Assembly (NCBI GenBank): GCA_023374045.1
Contig: CM041783.1
Span: 93,593,298-93,657,297 of the forward strand
DNA from: Limonium bicolor
Taxonomy: Eukaryota > Streptophyta > Magnoliopsida > Caryophyllales > Plumbaginaceae
Direction: 5' to 3'
Length of the DNA stretch: 64,000 bases
Below the pieces are notes generated by a model, which was not told where the DNA came from, did not search any database, and saw only the letters and a program-made list of their open reading frames with translations. Both the position numbers and the translations under genes were made by a program. Below, piece after piece: positions 1 to 10,930 of the stretch (within the stretch, counting starts at the first letter, position 1; each line of letters starts with the position of its first letter).

Positions 1-897
1 ATTTGCTTATACTAGAAAAAAGATACACTTGAATCATAAAGGAAGTAATTACACTCTTGATGAATTGGTGCAATGACTTTAGGATAAAAGTTTAGACTTT
101 GTCACTATATGAGATAATTAGCTTGATATGCCATGGAAATATATGATTTTATTATTAAACATTCTTCCAAGCATAGTGATATTTTCTAGGTGTCATCCAG
201 ATAGTTTTGTAGTTACTTGCTTCATTTGTTGTGATATGAATTGGTTTTGTGATGAGGTAGAATGAATTGCTTTGACTAAGGCTCCTCTACTCAGGGCACC
301 CATCTAGCAATTCTACCAAATTATCAGATCTGTTTAAATAACATGTAGAATTAAACTAGTGTTGCGGTTTCTGGACCTTGTAATTTGTTCGCCTTGTATT
401 ATGGTTTCTTGGTGTTTTATTCTTACTTCATTTCCTAATCTGTATTGTATCGAGGTTTGGAGTTTTTGTGTTTCTCTTCTGAATCTTTCTACTGAAATAT
501 GTGTGAAGTCTAACGTGCGTTCCCCCCATCTCGGTATAATTTGTAAGACTGATAGTATTCCAAGTGGATATCAATTTCATATACTCCTTGTTCCCAGGAA
601 TAATTTACCAGTATACTAGAGAGTTTATCAGCAATTTATATGCTAAAGAAATGATTATTTGAATGAAAAGCATAATTGTTCTCATTCTGAAGTATACTAT
701 AGATTGAAGTTTGGGCAGATTCTGTTGGTTGAGCACCTCGTGTCATGCCTTTTTGTCCTTTCATCAGAACATCATGCTTTGAGTTATGTTACACAATCGT
801 GGACATTTTATCTTGATAACTACGGTTTCCATTGTGTTGACTGGCTTGCCTTAGGCAAATCGTTGAAGACTGTTCTCCTTTCTTTTCTGTTTTGCAG

Positions 898-3271
898 TTT
901 ATTAGGTTTCTCAGAAGAACTGAAGGGGTTGAAGCTGCTCGCAAGTTCTTCTTGGATGTACGCAACTCCCTGGATTGCACGTATCAAGTTTATGCAGCCT
1001 ATGCAATGATGGCTTTCTGTCTTGACAAAAACCCCAAGGTAATAAAAGGAACCTTTTACTTCCATCCCTTCTAATCTGTTGTTATGCTAAGTTTACTACA
1101 CTAATTTAGTTTACTTTGGTCATACAAGATATTGTGTAATTAGCATTCTATAGTTGAATTGGTGCAGAATATGGTATATCTGAACAGGGTATTTCTTCAA
1201 AAATTAATTTCTCATCTGAATAGATTTTTGCTTTTGTTGATTGGGAGAGGTATTGAGTTTCCTCCTGTAGATGAGCGTTTGTAGCTTAGTGTCTAATTTA
1301 TAAATACTCTGTTGGTGTAGGCTGCGCATGGTATCTTTGAAGCTGGTCTGAAACGATTTATGAATGAACCTGATTACATCCTTGAGTAAGAACTTGTCCA
1401 TGAACATGTATTCTGTTGCCCAATAATTACCGTATGAGCAAGTTTGCTAAGTTGTGCAGTGGATTAGAAATGATAGACTTTTCCTCTCGTTTTAGGATAA
1501 AATACCCTGCCTTGGTGGCTGTTTTGTGAGCAATCATCTTAAAACTTTCAATATCCCTGACCCCTTTCTAATGAGGTGAAATAGGTATGCAGATTTCTTG
1601 CAATGTATGAATGACGACAGAAATATCAGGGCTCTATTTGAGCGTGCATTGAGCTCACTCCCACCTGAGAATTCGGTTGAGGTTAGATATGTCTCATTTT
1701 CTAAGTTGAGTAGTTTGTACAAAATTGCATTTAGTTTCTGAATCACATACTGAGTTTTTCCTTTTGCAGGTCTGGAAAAGATTTGTTCGGTTTGAACAAA
1801 CATATGGAGATCTAGCTAGCTTGTTGAAGGTATTAGGTCCTTTAAATGTTTGTTTGATAACTTCTTGGAACTTTTGAGTGTTCAGATCTGTCATAATTCG
1901 ATGCGGTGGAATAAATAGTCTGATTGAAACTCTTAAGAATAATGTGAAGCAATAGAATTATTCGCCAAATTGCTATTTGCAAAGATGAGAGTTGAAATAA
2001 ATGTTCTCAACCAACCAAATACTACATATGTTGGTCATATATGTCATATCTTTAGAACCCCAGAAAATCAGAAAGATTATAGCTGAACCCACATTCCTTC
2101 ACAATCCTTTAGGCTTATGTAGGTTGTCTTTTAGTTAAAATGCATGATGCTCCTACTTGCTATTTTATGATTATGTGAAGACGGGTACTTATCATCTTAT
2201 GTATTTACAGTGGCTTGCTAAAACATGAACCGCAAACAGGAGAAGATTGTCAACAATGTAGCTGGTTTATTGGGTTATATTCTTGTAGCTTGACCTATCA
2301 TATTGATTAGTCACTCTCTTCATCAGATAATCATGTTAACCTTGCTCACTTGCGTGCAGATAAGGGATCTCCTGGGTTTTCTGCATCCGTCAATGTGGTC
2401 AATCCTGATGCTTCTCAGATGGTGGTTTATGATCCTGGGCAGAAACCTGGTATGCTGGTTCTCTTCATTTTGTCTTCTCTGATGAGGAGTATTATCCAAG
2501 TATGTATTGGTTGAGATTTTGATTGTCTCCTTTAAATGTTTGTTTGATAACTTCTTGGAACTTTTGAGTGGAGCAAGTTTCATGCTTCCGAATTGATATA
2601 ACATATTCATCTCATAGCAGAGATGATTGGCTGCTGTGAAGAAACAAACTAAAGTACTAGATTATCTACTAGGATTAACTACTTAGCTTAGCCAGTGCGA
2701 AGCACTATTGGTTGTTTATCTAGCATTGTTGGTTGAAGTTTATCTTGCATTGTTTAGCAGCTTCTGGCACAATACCAGGCCATGGTGCTGCTGTATCTGG
2801 TAGCAATGGAGTCGAGGGGATCCTCAAAGGAGCTCCCCCGGCATTGGTGGCATTCATAGCGAATCTGCCTTGTTGAAGGTCCGGCACCAGACGTCGATTT
2901 CGTGCTTTCCATCTGTTTGCAAAGTAATATTCCAGTGACCACTCAACCTGCAAAATTCAACCATCAATCGGGAGAGCATCCAGTGGTGGTGGTATTGGGA
3001 ATACAAATGAACACTCCGGCTCTACCAGGGGCAGACCCACACAGAGTGCTTCATCTGAAGAACAACACTAGACAGACATTCGGTCAAGAGGAAAGATCCT
3101 CACGTAAGTATGTTTGTTTGCTACTAAATTTCCTCAGTCAGAATGGAAGTGTTTTGTTTTGTTTTGTTCTTGTCAAACATCTGTTAACGGTTACCTGGGT
3201 TGTTCTTTCCAGGACAAGACGAGGATGAACCTTCCGTTCAGAGCCTGCCACTACCAAAATTCTTTAGTTAG
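898..3271 (+). pseudogene. CSTF77: Captured 3'-half fragment of CstF-77 (cleavage stimulation factor subunit 77), unit 1
   Basis: CstF-77 is the HAT-repeat scaffold of the cleavage stimulation factor in mRNA 3'-end formation. Seven exon pieces are visible with GT-AG borders: 898-1038 (starts FIRFLRRTEGVEAARKFF), 1321-1385 (AAHGIFEAGLKRFMNEP), 1585-1681 (YADFL..RNIRALFERALS), 1770-1829 (VWKRF..FEQTYGDLAS), about 2211 onward (WLAK), 2360-2449 (DASQMVVYDP), and 2761 to the stop at 3271 in two pieces (ALVAFIANLP, VLSICLQS). The exon expected between DLASLLK and WLAK is absent. This copy is broken: net 2-base loss near 2868, single-base losses near 2970, 2224 and 3103, and an early stop compared with the full protein, which continues past this point. 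Without the N-terminal HAT repeats it cannot be functional CstF-77. Confidence 0.85.
1838..2570 (+). repeat. 43-bp perfect direct repeat inside the CstF-77 fragment (1838-1880 and 2528-2570)
   Basis: The stretch beginning TCCTTTAAATGTTTG and ending CTTTTGAGTG occurs twice, once just after the donor site following DLASLLK and again in the intron before the ALVAFIANLP exon. The repeat is present in all units. It flags an internal duplication or repair event during or after capture, close to where an expected exon is missing. Confidence 0.9.
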
Positions 3272-3679
3272 TTTGACAACAGAATCGTTAAATACAACAG
3301 AATCGTTAAATACAAGCAATAGCTGTTTTGAAGGGTGCTCGGAAGTAGATGGTTGAAAGTAAAAGTTTTCAGCTATTATGTAAATCTCTTCAAAAGAGTA
3401 CTTTTTTTGTTCTACAAGAAGGGCTTACAATAATAAAAAATCCAAACGTTCTCTGAAATTATGATCTTTGCACTGCTGTAATATACTCTGTATGTTATTT
3501 TTATAGAGAGCTCCTTTACAAGGACATGTATATATATGGCAAATGAATTCAGTGGCTCTTTTGAAAGCTGGTGTGGCTGTACACATTGAATGTGTCATGT
3601 GTAATAGACAGGATTGGTTGTTAATTGTAGTTTGTGAAGCAGTATAACAAAACAAAAAATTTATTTTAAAAAAAAACAA

Positions 3680-4165
3680 GATTTATAACACGGTTGTATA
3701 TATAACCGTGTTATAAAATAATTTCGTATTATTGCGGGAAACCACTTTATAACACGGTTACATGACAAACCGTGTTATAAAACTAGACTTTATAACACGG
3801 TTTTAAGAATGAACCGTGTTATAAAACGCCTTGAATCTTCGTATGAAAAGGTTTTATAACACGGTTTGCTTAAAAAACCGTGTTGTAAAATGGGCTTTAT
3901 AACACGGTTGTCATGTAACCGTGTTGTAAAACTAGACTTTATAACACGGTTTTAAGAATGAACCGTGTTATAAACTATTTTGGCGCAAAAAAAAGTAGCG
4001 TGGTTAGCATATTTATAACACGGTTTTGGTATAAAAAACCGTGTTGTAAAACCTGTATATAACACGGTTATCAACCGTGTTGTAAAATCAAGAACAATAT
4101 ACCACCGCAGCATATAACACCCTTGATAACCGTGTTATATACAGGAAAACAACCGTGTTATAAAA
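3680..4165. repeat. CACTA 3' subterminal hairpin repeats, unit 1
   Basis: About nine inverted pairs of the motif TTATAACACGGTT and its complement AACCGTGTTATAA, with 5-17 bases between arms, fill the last 500 bp of the element. Some arms carry AACCGTGTTGTAA instead. Clustered subterminal motifs are where CACTA (En/Spm) transposases bind, so this is the likely binding array. That role is inferred from family knowledge. Confidence 0.85.
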
Positions 4166-6055
4166 CGTTTTTTCTACTAGTGCTAGGCCCCACAGTATCA
4201 AGTGGTATTCCCCACTGTAAAGTAGTGGTTCACTTTCCACTGTTTCTTCTCATGCCTTTATGCATAGGTTCGCAACGCTTAGAACTACAAATTGTAGTTA
4301 GTTTTATCGGCTTGTAAGCCACCTCGCCTCGAGCTATGCTCTGCGGGGCTGTTTATACAATTCCTACTTCTCCGTAAACCATTAAATGGTTTGGAGGTAT
4401 TGCTGGGCTCTTTGACTTGGTTGTCTCATCACGCTTCCGTACATGGAAGGCCTGAAGTATCTCGATATTAGTCGATGCCCGCTGGCAATTTAGGGTATTC
4501 CGTGTTACGTGGAAACCCTTCGGGTTCCACCCGAGTGTTCAGTTTACACCTGTGTTCTAAACACGATGTTTCGTTCAACTACTGTTGACTTTGGTACCCT
4601 TCACGGATTGCTCCAGGGTGTTACTGAGTTGCACCATTACATCTGGCTTGAACTCATGGGTATGTCTAGTTACTTACCCCACCTTGCGGTTATGTATATT
4701 TTGAAATATCCCATTTGGGTTATAACAGCTCTCGTTATTGGGTAGATAATTGGTTCTTTCTCCTTTATGTTAGGTCGTCATTCTCTTTAGTGAAGTATAC
4801 TTTGGGAATTCTATCCCGTTTATCAAACGTTAATATGTTCATTCTAGGCATTCGCCGTACCATCTACACTGGGTATTCATTCCAGTTATAAGGTATTTCC
4901 TCTTTGATTTCTAAGACATACTTAATGTCTTTTCTCATTACTCTATGCTTCTCGCACTTCTTAACGTTATATCCTTAGGTCCGTCACCTTATTGGGTTCT
5001 TGACTCGTTTAGCTTGGTAAGCTTCTCTGGGTTCTTCGATCATTCGAGGTGTCCAACGGTGTTGGTTTGAATTGGCTCTTTCGTCCGTAGTATGGAGTGG
5101 GCTACTTCCCGTGTTCCGTACTCTACTTGTATACATACATGGAGTATCTTATTGATACGTTACCACTTACCCGACTAACTCATAATTGGTCTGTCAGGCC
5201 CGCAAGCTCCTTCGGAGTGCGGTCGTTCCATGTCTCGTTTAGTACACCGTAGTGTCGGTCACTCGCCTAAGTGAAGTATTCTGTTGCCAACTCCTCTTAC
5301 ATCGTCCTATGATAACTTACCGTGATTCTCTGGTTTGGGTTTAAAAAAATTTGGGGGTTTTTGGAAAATTCTATGTTTGAAAGAAAATTTGGGTTTTGAA
5401 GGTAAATTCTTCATGGCATTTCAATGCCGGTTGCTTCTTACCAGGTCTAGCTTCTCGCTGACCGGTATGTTCTTCATACAGTGATCAGGCCCTTAGGCCT
5501 TTTCAAGGTTTTGTCTCATAGTTCTTATGGTTGTCTTGCCATATTGGCTTCTCTCGCCATTTTGGTACTTACTAAGTACTGGTCGCTTGTCAAAGCTCTT
5601 CTTATTAGTCCCGCTATTATTGCACTTGCCGTGGCAAGTGCGCGGTACTGGCGGTTTTTGGGTTAACTCATACCGGTCACGGTATTGTTCACATTGTATT
5701 TGGTAGCCCTGTTGGCTCTTCCTTGATCCCTTAGTTGGATAACTGCTCCTTGGAGCTGCTTCTCATTCCTCTTGACATGACTGTCATTCATTTAGGTGCT
5801 CCTCCACTCTCGGAGTTCCTTAATTACTTTAATTCTATGCTTTACCTCGTTGCTCGTTCCCACGTCTTTACTGTGGTTACCGAGGTTTAACTTATTTAGG
5901 TACTACTTCTGTAGTCCTATTCGGGTATATCCCGTAGTTATGCTTGTAGCTGTCTAAGTTGTATCAGTTAAGTATTGCAATCTCTTTGGGTGTGGCAGGG
6001 TGGGTGCATCTACCTTTGACTAGATTCTTAGTAAATGGGTATACCGTTGGTGGTA

Positions 6056-6493
6056 TTATTTAACTATGGCGGTCCGTAGACATGTGTCCCGGTTCTCATT
6101 ATTTCTCATGAATCCGCCTTGCTGCACTGTTGGTGCTTTCCTTCTCGCTGCTGCTTGGCCAGCCAGGTTCTCGCGACTGCTAGGCACGTCGCTCCATGCT
6201 GCCGCAATTTCCGGTATCCTTGGTTCAGGATGTCTCGACCTTCCGTCATTGCATGCAGTAATTGTCATTTCAGCGGGATCCGTCTCCAGGATTTCCAGTT
6301 CTCGGGATCTATCGCATGACAGGTTCTGGTTCAGATTGAAATATTTAACCACTGCTAGATCGGGTTTCCCCGTCTCTCTAGCTTTCTTTCCCGAGCTTTT
6401 AATACGGGGGTTGTGGAGGGCGGGTTTGGTATTGTAGGTATCCAGATCATACTGGAAGTTCCTAACTAGCGCATCTCTCACGCTACCGCTCAA
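6056..6493 (-). CDS. Hypothetical 145-codon ORF next to the primer binding site, unit 1
   Basis: This ORF starts about 77 bases downstream of the primer binding site on the element's sense strand, where an LTR retrotransposon would begin gag. The product is basic, starts MSGSVRDALVRNFQYDLDTY, and has no CCHC knuckle or other domain I recognise. Length is kept in units 1, 2 and 4 and broken by indels in unit 3. Because the units are recent copies, this conservation is weak evidence for coding. It may be a gag remnant, a leader peptide or chance. A 123-codon frame on the opposite strand overlaps it. Confidence 0.25.
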   Translation of the reverse strand: MSGSVRDALVRNFQYDLDTYNTKPALHNPRIKSSGKKARETGKPDLAVVKYFNLNQNLSCDRSRELEILETDPAEMTITACNDGRSRHPEPRIPEIAAAWSDVPSSRENLAGQAAARRKAPTVQQGGFMRNNENRDTCLRTAIVK

Positions 6494-6569
6494 CCCTTAG
6501 CCCTAAGTCTCTAATTCCTAACTTGGTATTTCCTAAGCTCGGTATTTCCAGTCATCAGAGCGATACTTC

Positions 6570-6581
6570 GCTCTAATACCA
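6570..6581 (-). other. Primer binding site, initiator-Met tRNA type, unit 1
   Basis: The minus strand reads TGGTATTAGAGC four bases after the LTR end. This is one base off TGGTATCAGAGC, complementary to the 3' end of plant initiator methionine tRNA, the usual primer of many plant LTR retrotransposons. It fixes the element's orientation as minus. Confidence 0.85.
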
Positions 6582-7207
6582 TTTTTGTAACACCCCAACT
6601 GCTAATCTCGTCATTACCTCTTAAACTGTCACAATTACCAATAATCTCGCAACGGAACTCTAAATACAACAGAGGGTGATACAACGCCGTTAGCCACCCA
6701 TAAGGCAAACCAGGCCTATCTCACATACAGTAACGGTCTGATGGACTGGAACAACCGAATACATAATACAAATACAATACTCAAATCATTTCTCTACTAT
6801 ACCGAGTCTACAATAAATGGATGCCGACAACATATTCGGTCTTACACTTCCTTCAATACATAAGTAATTAAAACAAACTACCCATGCAACCCACCGACCC
6901 CGTCCTACTCTCGAACGGTAACATCTTCGGTGTACCTGTAAAATAAAAACATCGCCCCTAGGGGCTCAGCTTAACGCTGCATATGAAATTCGCATACCCC
7001 GAGCGCTAACCGGGGTACGCCGACTACTTTTGTCGGATATACATGGAGTTCATTAGTCAAACAACATGTATCATAGCAATACATTATATATGTGTATTAC
7101 TCAAGGAATCTACATCCAATCACGGAACACAATTCCTAACTAACATAACAAGGCTGTTAGTTGTATCTGCTTACTCTTAGGCCTTGAGGGTTATACCTCA
7201 CCTTGCC

Positions 7208-7395
7208 TTGTTTACTTATTCGATATCTCACCCGCTCTCTCGGGTGACTTATTCATGTACACACCCATTCTATTGGGCTACTCATTTTAAACTCACCCAT
7301 TCTCTCGGGTTACTTATACACATTACCTCACCCACACTCTTGGGTCATTTATACTCATTATCTCACCCACACTCTTGGGTTAATTATACTCAAGC
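7208..7395. repeat. Tandem mini-hairpins with CACCC...GGGT arms in LTR 1
   Basis: Five consecutive units of roughly 35-45 bases each carry CTCACCC or CACCC, a 6-8 base pyrimidine-rich loop such as GCTCTCT or ACACTCTT, then GGGT. They form short stems of 4-6 bp. Equivalent blocks occur in LTRs 2, 3 and 4 (about 22849-23030, 38490-38670 and 54119-54300). Confidence 0.7.
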
Positions 7396-8628
7396 TCTTG
7401 TAGATTCTCGAGACACTACAGGTCTCCTACGACACGCTTGTTACTCTTAATACATACTTAGGCCAAAACTCATGGCTCTCAAGCATAGTCTTACTTCCCC
7501 GGTTTCGACCCTACTCTGGGTCTAGCATGGTGGGAAGGTTCAACTAGCTCACGGAACTCTCTCTTAGTTCCTAACTCTTTTGCTTAGGCCCGACTGCTCT
7601 CGGACTACTTACATTCCCATACACTCCTCTCTCGGAGTTATAGTAATATTATGTATATTAGTCTAGAAGCATCACTCTCGATGTTTCTAATGACCTTGGG
7701 AACATTACTTAAGTTTGGTTAATCTTAGGTTTTAAGAGTTACCCGTACATTTACTTTACTCATACTTTCGGTTATTTATATATATCAGGTAAAATCCTTA
7801 TATAGGAGGTCGACCATGTCTCAAGGGAGTTACTAATCCCTTAGGTCTCTTTTACCTTCTTCACTAGTTCACATCTTCGAACTATCTTAAATCCTCTTGA
7901 GGGAGGTTCACTTATCTTTCCACTCTCATTTGTTTCGTGGATTGTTTCAATGTGGTTTTCTAACCATTATCGGGTATTTACTCAACCCGTACTTCTCCTC
8001 ACATCCTAGGGAGTTCATATGTTTGCGTTATCGTTATACTTTAACGGATAGTTTGTGTGTTTGCACGTTTTCGTTATCATAAGCGTCGACCCGATCTATG
8101 GGTCTCTAGCCAAACGTTACTCACTACGAGTCGGTCCATTCACTACGTTAGACCACACCGGCATACAAGTATGTTAGCTCATTCAACATACAACAAGGCA
8201 TACATAATCAAACAAGGGATTATTTTCATGCGTTAATCTTGATTAAGCCGGCACACAAACACACAAATCAACGTAACTCGGTTAGCACGCGGAGTATGAG
8301 AAAATCATACCTTTCACCGGGGTTTTTACTTTTACCGTGTCATCTCACCATGCTCAGGTCACACACGACTCTCTGATAATGTTCCAAACATTATTGTTAA
8401 TACTAAGATCATACGGTACATAATAAAATGCTACTTCCGTACTTACCCCGTTATCCCGATATCTCGGTTTTACTTTTATTAATTTGAGTTCTTAATTCAC
8501 ACTAAATTCTAACACCTTCTAAGGCCTTTATGTGTGACCAAACGAGGCCTTAACATCTTATAACATCATTACCAAACCATTCCCTAGCTTAAACCCCATT
8601 TAAAACACTTATTTTTACATTTCTGGTC

Positions 8629-8883
8629 TGGTCCGGGACTTCATACGGGACTTAAGTCCCGGACCAGGCATGGTTCAAACTCTCGGCCTTTATTTTCACC
8701 TGGTTCGGGACTTTATGCAGGAGTCAGGTCCCGGACCATAATGCAGGCAGATTCTCGGTTTAGAAATTGTAGGTGGTCCGGGACTTGGGCATGGACTTAA
8801 GTCCCGGACCAAGCAAGCAGAGAACTCTCGGGGGTAAAATCAGGGGTGGTCCGGGACTTGGTCCAGGACCTAAGTCCCGGACC
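8629..8883. repeat. Quartet of GGTCCGGGACTT inverted repeats in LTR 1
   Basis: Four successive imperfect palindromes lie at 8629-8666, 8701-8738, 8774-8811 and 8848-8883. Each has a left arm TGGTCCGGGACTT (or a close variant) and a right arm AAGTCCCGGACCA. The arms are up to 13 bp and enclose about 12 bases; spacers are 35-37 bases, two of them with the word CTCGG. GC content is far above the surrounding AT-rich LTR. Confidence 0.9.
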
Positions 8884-10299
8884 CTACTACAGATTTTGCA
8901 AATTTAGCATTTTCCAACTCTGCTCAAGGTCTTCTCTTAGTCCCTTAATTAATCTATCTTCCCCACCTTAAATCCACATGTTTAAGCACTTAATTACCCT
9001 TCTAAATCACCTTAATCTAAGCACCAAGTACACTCACCATTCTAGTTAATTCCACTTAGATTCTTTTACACTTTCAAACTAGTTTTTCTCTTGTTTTCTA
9101 TCAGATTTGTAACAGATTTTGGTTTCTTCTTTAAACCATTCAAACCTCACTCACTAATGTCATTCCTAGCACCAAAATGACATTATTTTCCTCTCCAGTT
9201 CTACTCCAAGCACCCTTCTCTTCACTTCCAAATTCCAAGTGATTTACCACTCACTTTCATCTTCTAAACATACCTAGTTTATCCTAGGTTTCACACTCTG
9301 AACCACCCTTGGTTTCCAAGTAAAATTTGACAGCACTTGCTTGCTTTACTAAGCATTTTCACCACACTAAACATGTTCACAAACACCTCTTCTCCCCTGT
9401 TTGGTTTAGACATCAAAACCATATCAAAATCCCATTTATTCACCATATAAACTAGCTTAGTTCCCAAGCTTATTTCTCACACTTAAGAAACATTAAAACA
9501 GCTTCATTCATCATTAAATTGTAGTATCTCAACTACACTAATACAAGATCATCCACACCACTTACAAAAATCTGTTTGCAAGAAAATAAACCAACTCAAG
9601 GTGAGTTCATTACCTTGTAAATTTTCGGTTTTCTCTTCCCTTCTTCCTCTTCTCTTGTTCACTCTTTCTTTTCTTGTTTCCACACCACCCAAGGGAGTAT
9701 AGATTGCTAGCTACAATCTCATTCCCCCATTCACACATAACAACCTAATTAATTCACATTCTCCACACAAAAACTAGTATTTTAAGGAGCTAGTTTTTGA
9801 AGCTTAGCTTAGGTATTACCTTAGAAAGTCCAAGAGGATAGCTTGACAATCAATTGAAGAGGTTTCCAACACCCCACAAAAACACACGGTTTCGACTGAA
9901 ATGAGGGAAATTTCCAACGTGAGGGAAAAATCTCACAAATGGCAAGGATGAACTTGAAATGGCCTAAACTTAAGCTTATTATCACCTTAAAGCATCAAGG
10001 AGAAGAAGAAGGGTTGGAATCAACTCTTCAAGCTTCAAAAGCTCCAACGTCAATGGAATTGAAGGTGAAGGAATCAAGTTTTAATTGGGTGGAAACCGAA
10101 GCTCTCACCGAGAGGAGTTCAACGGTACAAATTTCGTGTGATTTGGTGGAGGAATGAGCAAGATAGAGGTGAGGCAAGGAGAGGGTTGGTGCTGTTGTTG
10201 TCGCGAGTACAGAGGAAGAAGAAGAAGTTGCAAGGCTCTGGAGCAAATCGTGAAATGAGAAGGAGAAGGTGAGAGGTATGTATTTTATTTTACTTTTTA

Positions 10300-10306
10300 C
10301 TTTATA
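10300..10306 (-). promoter_or_regulatory. Possible TATA box of the LTR promoter, unit 1
   Basis: The minus strand reads TATAAAG within an AT-rich tract (10281-10325), about 610 bases inside the LTR from its U3 end, followed by pyrimidine-rich sequence suitable for a transcription start. Similar tracts lie in the other LTRs. This is position and motif only; it could be chance in AT-rich DNA. Confidence 0.25.
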
Positions 10307-10915
10307 CTATTTGCTTTATTTACTCATTTGTCCCCATATTACTTAATAGCTAGCAAACTATTAATGGGTGCATCCTTATTAATTAAAACCGGCCCACATT
10401 AATTAATAGCCTGGGTCGTTTTTCGTCTTTTCGAATTAAACGCGTCTCGTCTCCCGGTTTCGTCACTATTCACTTACCGGGTCCGTTTTCCGGAATTTTC
10501 TCGTTTAATTAATTCTAATGGTTATTAAGCTTCCATTAATACTTAATTATAGTTATTTAATAAACTATAATTTTTACGGGTCCATTTGACCACTTAAAGT
10601 CACGTTTTCGGGTTTCCTCGAAAAACGTGCTTTAAAACTCCGTTAGCGTTTTAATCCATTATTTGGATCCGTTTTCTTCGAAGTCATTCCCATACACTAA
10701 TTAGGCCTAACTAAGCCTTAGGAATCCATCTCGGACCCTTACGAGATCATATATCTCTTATTTAAATTTAATGCGCATTTTAGCGTTTTTCGCGTTTAAC
10801 GCATTTTCTCTTTTCTTTTGGTTTTATTCTTCTACCAATACTCTCTAGGCCCCATTAGGCCCTTAATAATCATATTAGAGTAATTTAATCACCATTTTAG
10901 GTTCGGGGTATTAAA

Positions 10916-10930
10916 ATCTACCCCCCTTAA
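10916..10930 (-). other. Polypurine tract next to LTR 1
   Basis: The minus strand reads TTAAGGGGGGTAGAT directly before the LTR start. Equivalent tracts sit at 26556-26570 and 42180-42194. Just upstream on the minus strand is a readable tail, AKFLKGGRF then stop, resembling the last codons of gypsy pol polyproteins that overlap the polypurine tract. This is the only coding trace of the parent element I could find. Confidence 0.8.

Larger units (their letters stand above)
1..4182 (+). mobile_element. CACTA element, copy 1, 3' part (5' 2.08 kb outside window)
   Basis: Corresponds to 15652-19831 of the complete copy. It ends with the terminal inverted repeat TTTTTTCTACTAGTG, and CTA (4183-4185), one half of the 3-bp target duplication, follows. 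The segment holds the captured CstF-77 exons (898-3271), about 400 bp of 3' flank, and the 3' subterminal hairpin repeats (3680-4165). Bases 1-897 are intron-like, AT-rich sequence lying between the two captured genes, and no exon could be recognised there. No transposase sequence is seen. Confidence 0.9.
4183..6585 (-). other. 5' internal (gag-side) region of the long-LTR retrotransposon, unit 1, hairpin-dense, no gag recognised
   Basis: On the minus strand this stretch follows the primer binding site. No gag, protease, RT or integrase motif was found in any frame; the longest reading frames are about 120-145 codons. The stretch 4190-6050 is crowded with short inverted repeats: AAACCAT/ATGGTTT at 4376-4392, GGCAT/ATGCC at 5415-5428, GTACTTA/TAAGTAC at 5565-5579, and a 9-bp stem at 5622-5641 (GCACTTGCC with its complement). 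The region is interrupted on its far side by the CACTA insertion, with target duplication CTA at 4183-4185. Confidence 0.75.
6586..10915 (-). mobile_element. LTR 1 of the non-autonomous Ty3/gypsy-like element (4330 bp)
   Basis: Bounded by the primer binding site on one side and a polypurine tract on the other. Read on the plus strand it starts TGTAACACCCC and ends CGGGGTATTAAA. The right boundary is proved by the fourth copy, where homology stops at the same base. The terminus is AA where related LTRs usually have CA. A 4.3-kb LTR with a noncoding interior resembles large retrotransposon derivatives (LARDs); the TGTAACACCCC end suggests a Tekay/Del-like chromovirus source (tentative). The LTR contains short hairpins (6940-8160), a quartet of long hairpins (8629-8883), and an AT-rich stretch (8900-9900) where I see nothing specific. 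It holds no protein gene I recognise. Confidence 0.88.

Noticed and set aside
659..1009. 116-codon frame containing FCSLLGFSEELKGLKLLASS, repeated in each unit
   Set aside because: It overlaps the first CstF-77 exon in the wrong frame and runs out of the preceding intron.
8629..8883. GC-rich hairpins as transcription terminators
   Set aside because: There is no U-tract and the context is a plant LTR; intrinsic terminators of that kind are bacterial.
9939..10157. 72-codon plus-strand ORF starting MARMNLKWPKLK, present in all four LTRs
   Set aside because: It is antisense to the element, has no recognisable domain, and is conserved only because the LTRs are recent copies.
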